A DNA stretch of 64,000 nt from Bacillota bacterium (GCA_023443625.1 JAEZTQ010000079.1:124001-188000); one strand, 5' to 3'; numbered from the stretch's first letter, positions 18,623 through 28,999 are shown. Made by a program: numbers and translations. The notes: generated by a model from the letters alone, not told the origin.

Positions 18623-18638
18623 AATATAGTTAGAGTTG

Positions 18639-18734
18639 CGGGAGGACATCCCGAGACTTCTGAAAAGGTTATCGGGTATGGAGTAATTCGGTAGATTTTT
18701 CAGTTGTTTCGGTGCCTCCGGCTCTAAAATCTAC
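18639..18734 (+). promoter_or_regulatory. Structured leader of pnp
   Basis: Two stem-loops lie between the promoter and the gene: CGGGA-GGACA-TCCCG (18639-18653), and a larger one whose base is GTAGATTTT (18691-18699) with AAAATCTAC (18726-18734), enclosing a CGG/CCG stem. In enterobacteria pnp controls itself through an RNase III-cleaved leader hairpin; this could be an analogous site, but that is inference. Confidence 0.5.
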
Positions 18735-18778
18735 AAGATGGATATAAAATCACTTGTAATAATGAAAAGGAGACAAAT

Positions 18779-20866
18779 ATGTACAAAAGTTTTTCAATGG
18801 AATTAGCGGGTAGAACCCTGACCGTAGATATCGGTAGAGTTGCCGCACAGGCAAATGGTGCTGCATTAGTTCATTATGGTGATACAGTAGTATTATCGAC
18901 TGCAACAGCATCGAATAAACCAAGGGAAGGTATCGACTTCTTTCCTCTAAGTGTTGAGTATGAAGAGAAATTGTATGCCGTAGGTAAGATACCTGGAGGC
19001 TTTATTAAGAGAGAAAGCAAACCTTCCGAGAATGCTATTCTTACTTCTCGTGTTATTGATCGTCCAATGAGACCATTATTTCCAAAGGATTACAGAAATG
19101 ATGTTACCTTGAATAATCTGGTTTTATGTGTGGATCAGGATTGTTCGCCAGAAGTATCAGCAATGCTTGGTTCAGCTATTGCAACCTGTGTTTCTGATAT
19201 CCCCTTTGAGGGCCCTACAGCTTCAACTATGGTAGGTATGGTGGATGGAGAATTAGTATTTAATCCAACCTCCTCCCAAAGAGAGAAATCAATCCTTACC
19301 CTTACCGTTGCATCCACAAAAGAAAAGGTTATTATGATAGAAGCATGTGCAAACGAGCTTCCAGAAGACAAGATGATTGAAGCAATTTTTGCAGCACATG
19401 GTTTAAATCAGAAGATTATAGAATTCATAGATAAAATTGTTGCTGAAGTTGGTAAGGAAAAGCATGAATATATTCATTGTGATACACCCGCTGATTTATA
19501 TGAGGACATGGTTAATTTCATAACTCCTGAAGCTATGGAAGAGGCAGTATTTACTGATGAGAAGCAAGTAAGAGAGGAAAACATCAGACAAATAACAGAT
19601 AAATTAGTTGCTCGTTATGAGGAAATGCATCCGGAATGGCTGCCTTTATTAGGGGAAGCAATTTATAAATTTGAGAAGAAAACTGTTCGCAAAATGATCT
19701 TAAAGGATAAGAAACGTCCTGATGGTAGAGATATTACAGAGATTAGAAAACTTACTGCGGAGATAGATATATTACCAAGAACTCATGGTTCCGGTATGTT
19801 TACTCGTGGTCAGACACAAGTGCTTACAATAACTACCTTAGGTGCTTTGGCTGAAACTCAGAGACTTGATGGCATTGATGAGAATGAAACAGGCAAACGT
19901 TATATGCATCACTATAATTTCCCTTCCTATTCTGTTGGCGAAACAAAGCCTTCTAGAGGTCCGGGAAGACGTGAAATTGGTCATGGAGCCCTAGCAGAGA
20001 AAGCACTTGTTCCTGTACTTCCTACAGAAGAAGAATTCCCTTATGCAATTCGTACCGTATCTGAGGTGCTTGAATCTAATGGTTCAACATCCCAGGGAAG
20101 TATCTGTGCGTCCACACTATCTTTAATGGCTGCAGGTGTTCCCATTAAAGGTATGGTTGCAGGTATTTCTGTTGGTTTAGTTATGGGAGATACAGATGAT
20201 GACTATATTATTTTGACAGATATTCAGGGACTTGAGGATTTCTTTGGAGATATGGATTTTAAGGTTGCAGGTACTCATAAGGGTATTACAGCTATTCAGA
20301 TGGATATTAAGATTCATGGTCTTACAAGAGAAATTATTGAGAAAGCTATCTATAGAACAAAAGAAGCTAGAACCTATATTTTAGATGATGTTATGGCACC
20401 GGCTATTTCAGAACCAAGATCTGAAGTTGGACCTTATTCGCCTAAAATTGTTCAAATCAAAATTGATCCATCCAAGATTGGTGAGGTTGTTGGTCAAAGA
20501 GGAAAAACCATTAACGCAATCATTGATCAGACAGGTGTTAAAATTGATATTACTGATGAAGGTGCAGTTTCCGTATGTGGCTTAGATAAGGAAAGTATTA
20601 ATAAAGCTCTTGAAATAATTAAGATGATCATTACAGATTTTGAAGAAGGCAAAAAATATACAGGAAAAGTAATTAGTATCAAGGACTTCGGTGCCTTTAT
20701 AGAATTCGCACCAGGTAAAGAAGGTATGGTTCATATCTCCAAGATTGCAAAGCATAGAGTAGAGCATGTTGAAGATGAATTAACCTTAGGAGATATGGTT
20801 ACGGTAGTATGTCTTGGACAAGATAAGATGGGCAGACTTAGTTTCAGTATCAAGGATGCTCAATAG
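18779..20866 (+). CDS. pnp: Polyribonucleotide nucleotidyltransferase (PNPase)
   Basis: A 695-residue phosphorolytic 3'-5' exoribonuclease. Two RNase PH domains are present; the second carries the active-site stretches PGRREIGHGALAEKAL (about 398-413) and DTDDDYIILTDIQGLEDFFG (about 476-495). A KH domain (KIGEVVGQRGKTINAII, about 563-579) and an S1 domain (GKVISIKDFGAFIEFAPGKE, about 627-646) follow. It forms trimers and takes part in mRNA decay. AAAAGGAGACAAAT precedes the ATG. Confidence 0.97.
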   Translation: MYKSFSMELAGRTLTVDIGRVAAQANGAALVHYGDTVVLSTATASNKPREGIDFFPLSVEYEEKLYAVGKIPGGFIKRESKPSENAILTSRVIDRPMRPLFPKDYRNDVTLNNLVLCVDQDCSPEVSAMLGSAIATCVSDIPFEGPTASTMVGMVDGELVFNPTSSQREKSILTLTVASTKEKVIMIEACANELPEDKMIEAIFAAHGLNQKIIEFIDKIVAEVGKEKHEYIHCDTPADLYEDMVNFITPEAMEEAVFTDEKQVREENIRQITDKLVARYEEMHPEWLPLLGEAIYKFEKKTVRKMILKDKKRPDGRDITEIRKLTAEIDILPRTHGSGMFTRGQTQVLTITTLGALAETQRLDGIDENETGKRYMHHYNFPSYSVGETKPSRGPGRREIGHGALAEKALVPVLPTEEEFPYAIRTVSEVLESNGSTSQGSICASTLSLMAAGVPIKGMVAGISVGLVMGDTDDDYIILTDIQGLEDFFGDMDFKVAGTHKGITAIQMDIKIHGLTREIIEKAIYRTKEARTYILDDVMAPAISEPRSEVGPYSPKIVQIKIDPSKIGEVVGQRGKTINAIIDQTGVKIDITDEGAVSVCGLDKESINKALEIIKMIITDFEEGKKYTGKVISIKDFGAFIEFAPGKEGMVHISKIAKHRVEHVEDELTLGDMVTVVCLGQDKMGRLSFSIKDAQ

Positions 20867-20895
20867 TTAAATAATATAATTCTATAATATAGTAT

Positions 20896-20953
20896 AATAT
20901 CCGATTCAGGGAAGTTTCTACAATGAGCTTCACTCTGTGTCGGATATTTTTTT
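20896..20953 (+). terminator. Rho-independent terminator after pnp
   Basis: AATATCCGA (20896-20904) pairs with TCGGATATT (20940-20948), with GAAG/CTTC inside, and a T-run follows. The remaining gap to 21215 has a CAATCCCCTCGGG stretch also found in palindrome locus 1, a short direct repeat of TAAATTGATTAATTTTG (near 21039 and 21067), and no gene. Confidence 0.8.
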
Positions 20954-21215
20954 ATATGAAAAAACATCCTATAATAGATAGAATATAACAATCCCCTCGG
21001 GTGTAAAATGTCAAAAAGTTGATTCCCTTCTAATTTATATAAATTGATTAATTTTGATAAACATTATAAATTGATTAATTTTGGTAAATAACATTGACAC
21101 TGGTATTTTTAAGAAATATACTTAGTCTTATCATGGATCTGCCAATAAATTTACATAACAACTTATCCATGAAAGCAAAAATTATTATAGGACTGGATGG
21201 AAAGGTAGGTTTTAA

Positions 21216-22625
21216 ATGAAAAAACGTATTTTATCTTTATTACTGGCTCTTTTAATGTGTCTAACTATGTTCCCGGCTTCAAGCGTATTAGCATCTGATG
21301 AACTTGTTACTGCAACTGAGAATGAAGACTGGTCTTTTCAAGATCTGCTAAAAGGCACATACTATGGGATTTTCCCTTCTTCATGGACGGATGTGGATAT
21401 CACAGATTCTATTACCCAAGGACAACTTAGGTTGTTACTATCAAAAGCACGCGTTAAGATACTAGATACTGAATATGTTACTGAGAATCCCGATACAATC
21501 TATCGTTTCAGTAAAGAAATTACTGTTGAGAAGGTTTTAGAAGCCTATTATGAGATGTTATCCGGCATGACATTTACATCTGATATTGGAACAAAGGGTA
21601 AAACAGCTCTGGAATTTATGAAAGAGAATGGTATTTATACCGGACAGAAGGGTGAGCAGAAGTTAACAGATATTTGTACCCTGGAACAGGCTTGTGTGGT
21701 TTCAGCAAGAATAGTCACTTATGTATATGATAAATTAGATGCAGCAAGTAAGGGCTTTTTATGGGTAACAAAGTCTGGCGGTAATACTGTGTATATGCTG
21801 GGAACCGTTCATGTGGCATCCTCAGATATATATCCCTTTAGTCAGGATATGGTAGATGCATATGAAAGCTCTGATGCATTGGTAGGTGAAATAAACTTAT
21901 TTGATATTGAAGGTGCTTATAATATGACTTTACTGGCTGTATATGCGGATGGCACCACTTTAAAGGATCATATATCAGAGGAAACCTATAATAAAGTCAT
22001 TACTCTTTGTGCTAAATATGGTTATCCAGAAGAAATTATTTCAATGTATAAGCCTTGGTTCGTTTATACTTTGCTTGGCTCAATTTCTTATACAAATGAT
22101 GGTGATGCAGAAGCAGCAGCTGAAAATGCAAGTATGGGTATAGATATGTTCTTCTTAACTGATGCTTACTTGAATGGAAAAACCATTAAGGAAATTGAAG
22201 GCTATGAATTCCAAGGTAAAATGCTGGATAGCTTTTCACCTGAATTACAAGAATATTTGCTTAATAATACAGTGGATGAGATTAATGAGGGAATAACCAC
22301 CAAAAGTAATGCCAGTTCTTTAATTCTCGAGATGTATCTTGAATTATGGAAAGCTGGTGATGTAGAAAGCTTTTTAGAATATACGGTAACAGATGATACC
22401 CAAACAAGCGATATGGATGCCAAGGAGTTAGAATTAAGTAAGGAATTTAATGATAAGCTCCTCACACAACGTGATAAAGGTATGGCAGATTATATCGATA
22501 ATTTATTAAAAGCTGAGGGTAATGCAACTTACTTTGTTATTGTAGGAAGCGCACATTATATCAGTGATCATAGTGTACTTGATATCCTTAAGGAGAAAGG
22601 CTACGAGATTACTCAGATTAAATAA
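21216..22625 (+). CDS. Secreted TraB/GumN family protein
   Basis: A 469-residue protein with a clear signal peptide (KKRILSLLLALLMCLTMFPA, cleavage near SSVLAS-DE). Residues about 30-185 form an N-terminal region of unknown type. The TraB/GumN domain then begins with FLWVTKSGGNTVYMLGTVHV (near 187-206) and contains the conserved LVGEINLFD and the C-terminal VIVGSAHYISDHSVLDILKEKG. Homologues are distant relatives of the Tiki peptidases with conserved GxxH and ExxN-type residues; here GTVHV and GEIN fit. It would act outside the membrane. The substrate is unknown. Confidence 0.82.
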   Translation: MKKRILSLLLALLMCLTMFPASSVLASDELVTATENEDWSFQDLLKGTYYGIFPSSWTDVDITDSITQGQLRLLLSKARVKILDTEYVTENPDTIYRFSKEITVEKVLEAYYEMLSGMTFTSDIGTKGKTALEFMKENGIYTGQKGEQKLTDICTLEQACVVSARIVTYVYDKLDAASKGFLWVTKSGGNTVYMLGTVHVASSDIYPFSQDMVDAYESSDALVGEINLFDIEGAYNMTLLAVYADGTTLKDHISEETYNKVITLCAKYGYPEEIISMYKPWFVYTLLGSISYTNDGDAEAAAENASMGIDMFFLTDAYLNGKTIKEIEGYEFQGKMLDSFSPELQEYLLNNTVDEINEGITTKSNASSLILEMYLELWKAGDVESFLEYTVTDDTQTSDMDAKELELSKEFNDKLLTQRDKGMADYIDNLLKAEGNATYFVIVGSAHYISDHSVLDILKEKGYEITQIK

Positions 22626-22679
22626 GTTCTTTTCGTAAATATGTAAGATAATACATGATATAACTAGATATACTTTTAT

Positions 22680-22777
22680 AAAGACTGTTATGTGCTAAGA
22701 CATCTTCAATAATTTTGTAATTTTTCCTCTTTTGGATTACTGTGAATTATTATTAGCATTATAACAGTCTTTTTATT
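22680..22777 (+). terminator. Long terminator hairpin after the TraB-like gene
   Basis: AAAGACTGTTAT (22680-22691) pairs with ATAACAGTCTTT (22761-22772), with GCTAA/TTAGC inside and a loop of about 50 bases. TTTTTATTAT follows. Confidence 0.75.
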
Positions 22778-22908
22778 ATAGCGCTTAGGAAGCATTGAAT
22801 AGAAAGCATAACTATGGTAAAATTGTATAGTGTGAACAGCCAAGTCCGTTCAATATGGCTAATTATATTTAGTAAGGTGTTTTCAAAAACGGATAGGAAG
22901 GAACCTAT

Positions 22909-24165
22909 ATGACAAAAATAAGTACATTATCCAATAGAATAACTGTTATTACAGAAATTTTACCATACTTACGAAGTGCTTCCTTGGGTGTATGGGTTAA
23001 GGTTGGTTCTGCTAATGAAAATGATACAAATAATGGTATTGCCCATATTATTGAACATATGTTATTCAAAGGAACAATTAATCGTAATGCTAAAGAAATA
23101 GCAGATGAGATGGCGAGAATTGGTGGGAATATGAATGCTTTTACTAGTAAAGAATGTACTTCCTACTATGCCACTACCTTAAGCGAACATTTACCCATTA
23201 CGATTGATATACTGGCAGATATGCTAACAGCATCTCTCCTAGAGGAGAAGTCCTTACGCAAAGAGAAGGGTGTAATCCTTGAGGAAATTGATATGTATGA
23301 TGATTCACCGGAAGATCTAGTCCATGAGATGCTCCAGCAAAAGATTTGGAAGGACCATCCTTTAGGATATTTGATTTCCGGAACGAAGAAGATTGTACGA
23401 AAGGTCACCCGAGAGCAAATCATTGATTTTATGGATACCTACTATGTGGGTGAGAACATAATTATCTCTGTAGCTGGTAATTTTAATGAAGATGATATAA
23501 TTAAACTCATAGAAGATAAATTTGGTGTAATTAAAGCTAAGTGTGATAAGCTTATAGAAGAGCTAAAAGTACCTGAATACAACAGGGTGTTATGCAAAAG
23601 AAATAAGGATATTGAACAGTTACATTTAAATATTGCCTTTGAGAGTATATCTTTTGAATCAGAGGAACGATATATTTTATCTGTTTTAAATTCTATTCTG
23701 GGAGGAAGTATTAATTCTCGACTTTTTCAAAAAATAAGAGAAGATAGCGGTTTGACCTATTCTATCTATTCCTATGGGAGTTCCTATCGTTATGCGGGAT
23801 TATTTCACATTTATTCTGCTATGAATACTTCCCAGATGCCTAATGTATTAAAGAAGATTTATCAAATCATTAATGATATTAAGCAAAAGGGTGTTACTGC
23901 TACGGAGCTTTCCATGACCAAGGAACAGATTAAGACAGAACTTATTCTAGGGAATGAAAGTGCAAAAAGTAGAATGAATTTTAACGCTAAGGCTATGATG
24001 AATAGAGGAACACTTCTAGAGATTGAAGAGATGATTGAGGATATTAATAAAGTTAATCTGGATAAAATTATTGAATTTTCTAACAAATATTTTGACCTAA
24101 GTAAAGCATCCATATCACTGGTGGGTAATTTAAAGGAAATTGATTTAAAATCCTTAGGATTTTAA
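22909..24165 (+). CDS. M16 family zinc peptidase (processing-peptidase-like)
   Basis: A 418-residue insulinase-family protein. The inverted zinc motif HIIEH is at 46-50 with the downstream EEIDMYDDSPED region supplying the third ligand, and the second domain includes SRLFQKIREDSGLTYSIYSYG (two stretches). Firmicute homologues (YmxG/MlpA) often lie near pnp, as here. Proteases of this type are usually cytoplasmic and homodimeric. The physiological substrate is not known. GGAAGGAACCTAT precedes the ATG. Confidence 0.92.
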   Translation: MTKISTLSNRITVITEILPYLRSASLGVWVKVGSANENDTNNGIAHIIEHMLFKGTINRNAKEIADEMARIGGNMNAFTSKECTSYYATTLSEHLPITIDILADMLTASLLEEKSLRKEKGVILEEIDMYDDSPEDLVHEMLQQKIWKDHPLGYLISGTKKIVRKVTREQIIDFMDTYYVGENIIISVAGNFNEDDIIKLIEDKFGVIKAKCDKLIEELKVPEYNRVLCKRNKDIEQLHLNIAFESISFESEERYILSVLNSILGGSINSRLFQKIREDSGLTYSIYSYGSSYRYAGLFHIYSAMNTSQMPNVLKKIYQIINDIKQKGVTATELSMTKEQIKTELILGNESAKSRMNFNAKAMMNRGTLLEIEEMIEDINKVNLDKIIEFSNKYFDLSKASISLVGNLKEIDLKSLGF

Positions 24166-24236
24166 ATTTAATATAAAAAACTACAATACCTCTAGAATTA
24201 AGGAGATATTGCAAGATTAAATGAGGAGGATATCAT

Positions 24237-24917
24237 ATGAGGTATGAAATAATTGGAGAGCCCTTACCGGTAGTAACTTGTTACGTAAGTCAGGGAGAAA
24301 CATTAATCACAGAGAGAGGTTCCATGAGCTGGATGTCACCAAACATGAAGATGGAAACCTCCACCAATGGAGGAATAGGGAAAGCATTAGGAAGAATGTT
24401 TTCTGGAGATTCATTATTCCAAAACAGATATACAGCAATGGGTGGAGAGGGCATGATAGCCTTTGCCTCTAGTTTTCCTGGTTCTATACGTCCCTTTGAA
24501 ATCAGTCCCGGCAACAATATGATTGTACAAAAATCAGCATTCCTTGCTTCTCAAGCAGGAGTAGAGCTTTCTATTCATTTTCAAAAGAAATTAGGTGCGG
24601 GCTTATTTGGTGGAGAAGGCTTCATTATGCAGAGATTATCCGGACATGGCTTAGCCTTTATTGAAATAGATGGGCATGCAGTGGAGTATGACCTTCAACC
24701 AGGACAGCAGATGGTAATAGATACGGGTTATCTGGCAGCCATGGCTGAGAGTTGTTCTATGGAAATTCAAACAGTTCCTGGTGTAAAGAATATGCTCTTT
24801 GGTGGAGAGGGTGTTTTTAACACAGTAGTAACCGGTCCTGGTAAAATCATTCTTCAGACCATGCCCGTAAGCAATGTTGCTGCAACCTTAAGACCTTTCT
24901 TTCCCTCAGCTAAGTAG
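24237..24917 (+). CDS. AIM24/TIGR00266 family protein
   Basis: A 226-residue all-beta protein. Family marks are GETLITERGSMSWMSPNMKM (about 21-40), the NRYTA segment, FPGSIRPFEI, and GVKNMLFGGEGVFNT near residues 182-196. Homologues are found across bacteria and in yeast mitochondria (AIM24); the bacterial function is undefined. It has no signal peptide. AATGAGGAGGATATCAT precedes the ATG. It stands alone between the peptidase and thrS. Confidence 0.88.
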   Translation: MRYEIIGEPLPVVTCYVSQGETLITERGSMSWMSPNMKMETSTNGGIGKALGRMFSGDSLFQNRYTAMGGEGMIAFASSFPGSIRPFEISPGNNMIVQKSAFLASQAGVELSIHFQKKLGAGLFGGEGFIMQRLSGHGLAFIEIDGHAVEYDLQPGQQMVIDTGYLAAMAESCSMEIQTVPGVKNMLFGGEGVFNTVVTGPGKIILQTMPVSNVAATLRPFFPSAK

Positions 24918-25033
24918 ATGATACAGTTTGGCAATAGGCTGGATTTTGCGCAATATTCTATTAAAAGTTCAACTTGACAATCGAAAAAGGAATGATATAA
25001 TAAATTTATTAATAAACATTATTGTAAAACGTT

Positions 25034-25270
25034 GATGAGACGAGTAATATGCTAAAAGATTCAGAGAGAGATATGATTTGGTGTGAATATCTTATTGTGG
25101 AGGCATATGAAAACTACCTCTGAGTGACCCCAATCCGGTCCGGTGATTCCGTTATCAATCCTAATGAAGTGGGTGCCAAAACCAAAGAGGGTGGAACCGC
25201 GACGTAAATTATACGCTCGTCCCTTTCGAAATGCTTAAAAAGCAAGTCGAAAGTGACGGGCTTTTTTTGA
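25034..25270 (+). promoter_or_regulatory. T-box riboswitch of thrS
   Basis: The T-box core AGGGTGGAACCGCG is at 25188-25201. It is followed by a terminator whose arms GCTCGTCCCTTTCGA and TCGAAAGTGACGGGC are joined through TGCTT/AAGCA and end in TTTTTTT. Two adjacent threonine codons (ACT-ACC, 25113-25118) sit just before CTCTGAGT, where a specifier is expected; which of the two is the specifier cannot be decided by eye. Uncharged tRNA-Thr would pair with UGGA and favour antitermination, raising ThrRS synthesis. Confidence 0.92.
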
Positions 25271-25316
25271 ATATCCATTTATTTAAGCTTACTAACAAGA
25301 TTGAAAGGAGATTTTT

Positions 25317-27281
25317 ATGAAAATTATGTTAAAAGACGGCTCTGTTAAAGAGTACGACAAATCAATGACAGTATATGAGATTGCTAATGACATCAGCGAA
25401 GGTTTGGCTAGAATGGCTTGTGCCGGTGAGCTAGACGGTAAGGTGGTGGACCTTCGAACCGTGGTGGATAAGGACAGCAGTTTAAATATAGTAACCTTTA
25501 ATGATGATGCAGGTAAGGCTGCATATCGCCATACAAGCTCCCATGTTCTTGCTCAGGCAGTTAAGAGGCTTTATCCTGATGCTAAATTGGCTATTGGACC
25601 TTCGATTGATACAGGTTTTTATTATGATTTTGACATGCCTTCCCTAGATCGTGCTGCTTTAGATGAGATTGAGAAGGAAATGAAGAAGATAATCAAAGAA
25701 GGCCATGAATTATCACGATTTACCTTACCTCGTAAAGAGGCTATTGAATTCATGGAGCAGAAGGGCGAACCCTATAAGGTTGAATTAATCCAGGATCTTC
25801 CTGAGGACGCAGTTATATCCTTCTATCAGCAGGGTGATTTCGTTGACTTATGTGCGGGCCCTCATTTGATGAGTACAAAGTCAATTAAAGCTATCAAATT
25901 AATATCTTCTTCAGGGGCTTACTGGAAAGGTTCAGAGAAAAACAAGATGCTTACCAGAGTATATGGAACTGCCTATACTAAAAATGCTGATTTAGATGCA
26001 TTCTTAGCACACTTGGAAGATATTAAAAAGCGTGATCATAATAAATTAGGCCGTGAGATGGAGCTCTTTACCACGGTAGATGTTATAGGTCAGGGCTTAC
26101 CTCTTCTTATGCCAAAGGGTACAAAGATGCTTCAAACCCTGCAAAGATGGATTGAGGACGAAGAAGAGAAGAGAGGATATGTAAGAACAAGAACTCCTTT
26201 AATGGCTAAGAGTGATCTTTATAAAATATCTGGTCACTGGGATCATTATAAAGATGGCATGTTCGTACTAGGAGATGAAGAGAAAGATAAAGAAGTATTT
26301 GCCCTTCGTCCAATGACTTGCCCCTTCCAGTATTATGTATATAAATCCAGCCAAAAATCCTACAGAGATTTACCAATTCGTTACGGTGAAACCTCTACCT
26401 TGTTCAGAAATGAGGAATCCGGCGAGATGCATGGACTCACTCGTGTACGTCAGTTTACCATTTCTGAAGGACATTTGATTGTAAGACCTGATCAGATGGA
26501 TGAAGAGTTTAAGGGCTGTCTGGATCTGGCAAGATATTGCTTAAAGATCTTGGGAGTGGAAGAGGATGTAACCTATCGTTTATCAAAGTGGGATCCAAAT
26601 AATCAGGAAAAATATATAGGTTCTGAAGAAGTCTGGGAGGATACTCAAAACAGAATCCGACAGGTCTTAGATGAATTGCAAATTACCTATACAGAAGCAG
26701 AGGGAGAGGCCGCTTTCTATGGACCAAAGGTGGATATTCAGGCAAAGAATGTATACGGTAAAGAAGATACTATGATAACTATACAGTGGGATGCAGTATT
26801 AGCAGAGCAGTTTGATATGTATTATGTGGATCAAAATGGTGATAAGGTTCGCCCTTATATTATTCATAGAACCAGCATGGGTTGTTATGAAAGAACACTG
26901 GCTTGGCTGATTGAGAAATATGCAGGTTTATTCCCTACATGGTTGTGTCCTGAACAGGTAAGAGTTCTTCCTATCTCTGAGAAATACCACAATTATGCCA
27001 ATAAGGTTAAAGAAGAGCTGTTAAGTAATAATGTTCTTGTTACTGTAGATGAAAGAGCAGAGAAGATCGGTTATAAGATTAGAGATGCCAGATTAAATCG
27101 TGTTCCTTATATGTTAGTGGTAGGACAAAAGGAAGAGGAAGAGGGCGTAGTATCTGTAAGAAGCCGTTTTCTGGGTGATGAAGGTCAAAAACCCCTGGCT
27201 GAATTTGTTGACCATATTAGCAAGGAAATTAGAACAAAGGAAATTAGGAAAGTAGAAGTGGCTGAGAATAATGAGAAATAA
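25317..27281 (+). CDS. thrS: Threonine--tRNA ligase
   Basis: A 654-residue class II synthetase. Domains in order: TGS (about 1-62), editing domain with HTSSHVLAQAVKRLYPDAK and CAGPH (zinc/editing residues), the class II core with MTCPFQYYVYKSS and FRNEESGEMHGLTRVRQF, motif 3 near HRTSMGCYERTLAWLIE, and the anticodon-binding domain (about 545-640). The last 15 or so residues (Lys/Glu-rich) extend beyond the usual end. It is controlled by the T-box immediately upstream. Confidence 0.97.
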   Translation: MKIMLKDGSVKEYDKSMTVYEIANDISEGLARMACAGELDGKVVDLRTVVDKDSSLNIVTFNDDAGKAAYRHTSSHVLAQAVKRLYPDAKLAIGPSIDTGFYYDFDMPSLDRAALDEIEKEMKKIIKEGHELSRFTLPRKEAIEFMEQKGEPYKVELIQDLPEDAVISFYQQGDFVDLCAGPHLMSTKSIKAIKLISSSGAYWKGSEKNKMLTRVYGTAYTKNADLDAFLAHLEDIKKRDHNKLGREMELFTTVDVIGQGLPLLMPKGTKMLQTLQRWIEDEEEKRGYVRTRTPLMAKSDLYKISGHWDHYKDGMFVLGDEEKDKEVFALRPMTCPFQYYVYKSSQKSYRDLPIRYGETSTLFRNEESGEMHGLTRVRQFTISEGHLIVRPDQMDEEFKGCLDLARYCLKILGVEEDVTYRLSKWDPNNQEKYIGSEEVWEDTQNRIRQVLDELQITYTEAEGEAAFYGPKVDIQAKNVYGKEDTMITIQWDAVLAEQFDMYYVDQNGDKVRPYIIHRTSMGCYERTLAWLIEKYAGLFPTWLCPEQVRVLPISEKYHNYANKVKEELLSNNVLVTVDERAEKIGYKIRDARLNRVPYMLVVGQKEEEEGVVSVRSRFLGDEGQKPLAEFVDHISKEIRTKEIRKVEVAENNEK

Positions 27282-27333
27282 TTTGATATAAAGAGTTTCT
27301 TTAATGTGTTTATCTTAGTAATCACTGCAAGAG

Positions 27334-27364
27334 AAAAAGCCGACTGATATGCCGGCTTTTTTTC
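27334..27364. terminator. Bidirectional terminator between thrS and the GH13 gene
   Basis: AAAAAGCCG pairs with CGGCTTTTTTT around a short loop. The A-tract on one side and T-tract on the other allow it to serve thrS on the plus strand and the convergent glycosidase gene. Confidence 0.8.
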
Positions 27365-27439
27365 ACGCGGTAACAACAATATATGAATAGGCAGATAAGC
27401 ATAAGAATATGTTAAATCTCTTTGATAATATGTATCTAT

Positions 27440-28999
27440 CTACTTAAGTCTAAAAAATGTTACAGAAGCTGCAGGTACCGTAAGCTTACCTTGGACTAGC
27501 TCAGCTGCGTCGCCCTTAGAATATAAAATATCTGTGACAGTAAGATCATCGATATTACATGTGGCTGCATTTTTTGAGGGGTTAAAGGCTACCAATATAG
27601 AGGAAGCTTCTACAGAACGCTTATACACAAAGGGGTAGGCATTTTTTTCGGCATAAATAAAATCTATTTTAGCATTTGCCTGTAAAGCCTCTTCTAAATT
27701 ACGAATTGTAAGCAATTTATGGATTTCATTCCATAGGGAATCCTTTTGACCTTTTTGTTTTTCCACAGTTGGACGATCTGAAGCTTCATCCTGTCTGATA
27801 TAGATACTGTCTTTAGGGGCTGCAGAAAATCCTGCATTAACCTCGGCATCATTCCATTGCATAGGAGAACGAGAGCCGGTTCTTTTGTAGCCGCCTTCTA
27901 CTGAAACAAGATTTTCCACATAACGCATACCAATTTCATCACCATAATAGATAAAGGGAGCCCCCGGCATGGAAAGGAGGAATGCAAAGGCCAGCTTCAT
28001 TTCTTCCTGGGAAAGAGTTCTTGCTATACGATCCATATCGTGATTACCGGAAGGAATACAAATGAGACCCTTACCATCGGTTAAGTCATAGTATTTTTTA
28101 TAATGAGCAACAAACTCTGAGATATCTCCTTCACCTTCTTTTGCAAAATAAGGATTTTCTCCACGGAATAGATCAACATAATGGGAGGGACCAAAATGTA
28201 GTAAAAAGTCCATATGAAATCCTCCCAATAAGGATTTATCCGGTTCACCCCATTCTGAAATCATAACTGCCCAAGGAAACTCCTGATCTAAAAATCCTCT
28301 GAATTCTTTCCAGAAATTAATAGTTTTAAGATTACCCTCATCATTTTTAATCATGGATCCAGCCATATCAACACGGAAACCGTCACAACCCATTTTTAAC
28401 CAAAAACGCATTACGTCCTTTATTGCTTCTTTACTAGCTATGGCTTCAGGTGAATCTACAGGCTTTTGCCAAGGCTTAGTGGTCCTTGCAAAACCGTAGT
28501 TTAGAGCTGGCTGCGTGGAATAAAAGTTAATAGCACAGGTACCTTCTCTGTCGGAAATACCTCGGATACTTCCAGTAATACTGCCAATGTTAGACATGTC
28601 TTCCCATATGTCATCGGACCAGATATAACGGTCACTATAGTCATTTTTCTCTGCTTTTTTGGACTCCTTAAACCAGGAATGCTCTATGGAAGTGTGACCG
28701 GGAACCAAGTCAAGGATAATATGCATCTCTCTTCTGTGGACTTCTTCAAAAAGTCTTTTTAGGTCAGAATTAGTTCCATATCTTGGAGCGACTCTGTAAT
28801 AATCCGACACATCATAGCCTGCATCAGAAAAGGGGGAATCAAAACATGGGTTAAGCCAGATTGCATTACATCCTAACTCTTTAATGTAATCCAGACGAGA
28901 TATAATTCCCGGGATATCACCAATACCGTCTCCATTGGAGTCTTGAAAGCTTTGTGGATATATTTCATAGAATACCGCTTTATTTAACCAGTCCGTCAT
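27440..28999 (-). CDS. GH13 alpha-amylase family glycosidase
   Basis: A 519-residue cytoplasmic (no signal peptide) alpha-glucan enzyme. The conserved GH13 regions are seen: DLVPGHTS (region I; the usual N-H pair reads G-H), DGFRVDMAG with the nucleophile Asp, ISEWGE with the acid/base Glu, and SGNHDMDR with the transition-state Asp. QSFQDSNGDGIGDIPGI places it near oligo-1,6-glucosidase/alpha-glucosidase-like members. A C-terminal beta domain ends VTFFRLK. It is transcribed away from an AraC regulator gene that probably controls it. Confidence 0.9.
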   Translation of the reverse strand: MTDWLNKAVFYEIYPQSFQDSNGDGIGDIPGIISRLDYIKELGCNAIWLNPCFDSPFSDAGYDVSDYYRVAPRYGTNSDLKRLFEEVHRREMHIILDLVPGHTSIEHSWFKESKKAEKNDYSDRYIWSDDIWEDMSNIGSITGSIRGISDREGTCAINFYSTQPALNYGFARTTKPWQKPVDSPEAIASKEAIKDVMRFWLKMGCDGFRVDMAGSMIKNDEGNLKTINFWKEFRGFLDQEFPWAVMISEWGEPDKSLLGGFHMDFLLHFGPSHYVDLFRGENPYFAKEGEGDISEFVAHYKKYYDLTDGKGLICIPSGNHDMDRIARTLSQEEMKLAFAFLLSMPGAPFIYYGDEIGMRYVENLVSVEGGYKRTGSRSPMQWNDAEVNAGFSAAPKDSIYIRQDEASDRPTVEKQKGQKDSLWNEIHKLLTIRNLEEALQANAKIDFIYAEKNAYPFVYKRSVEASSILVAFNPSKNAATCNIDDLTVTDILYSKGDAAELVQGKLTVPAASVTFFRLK

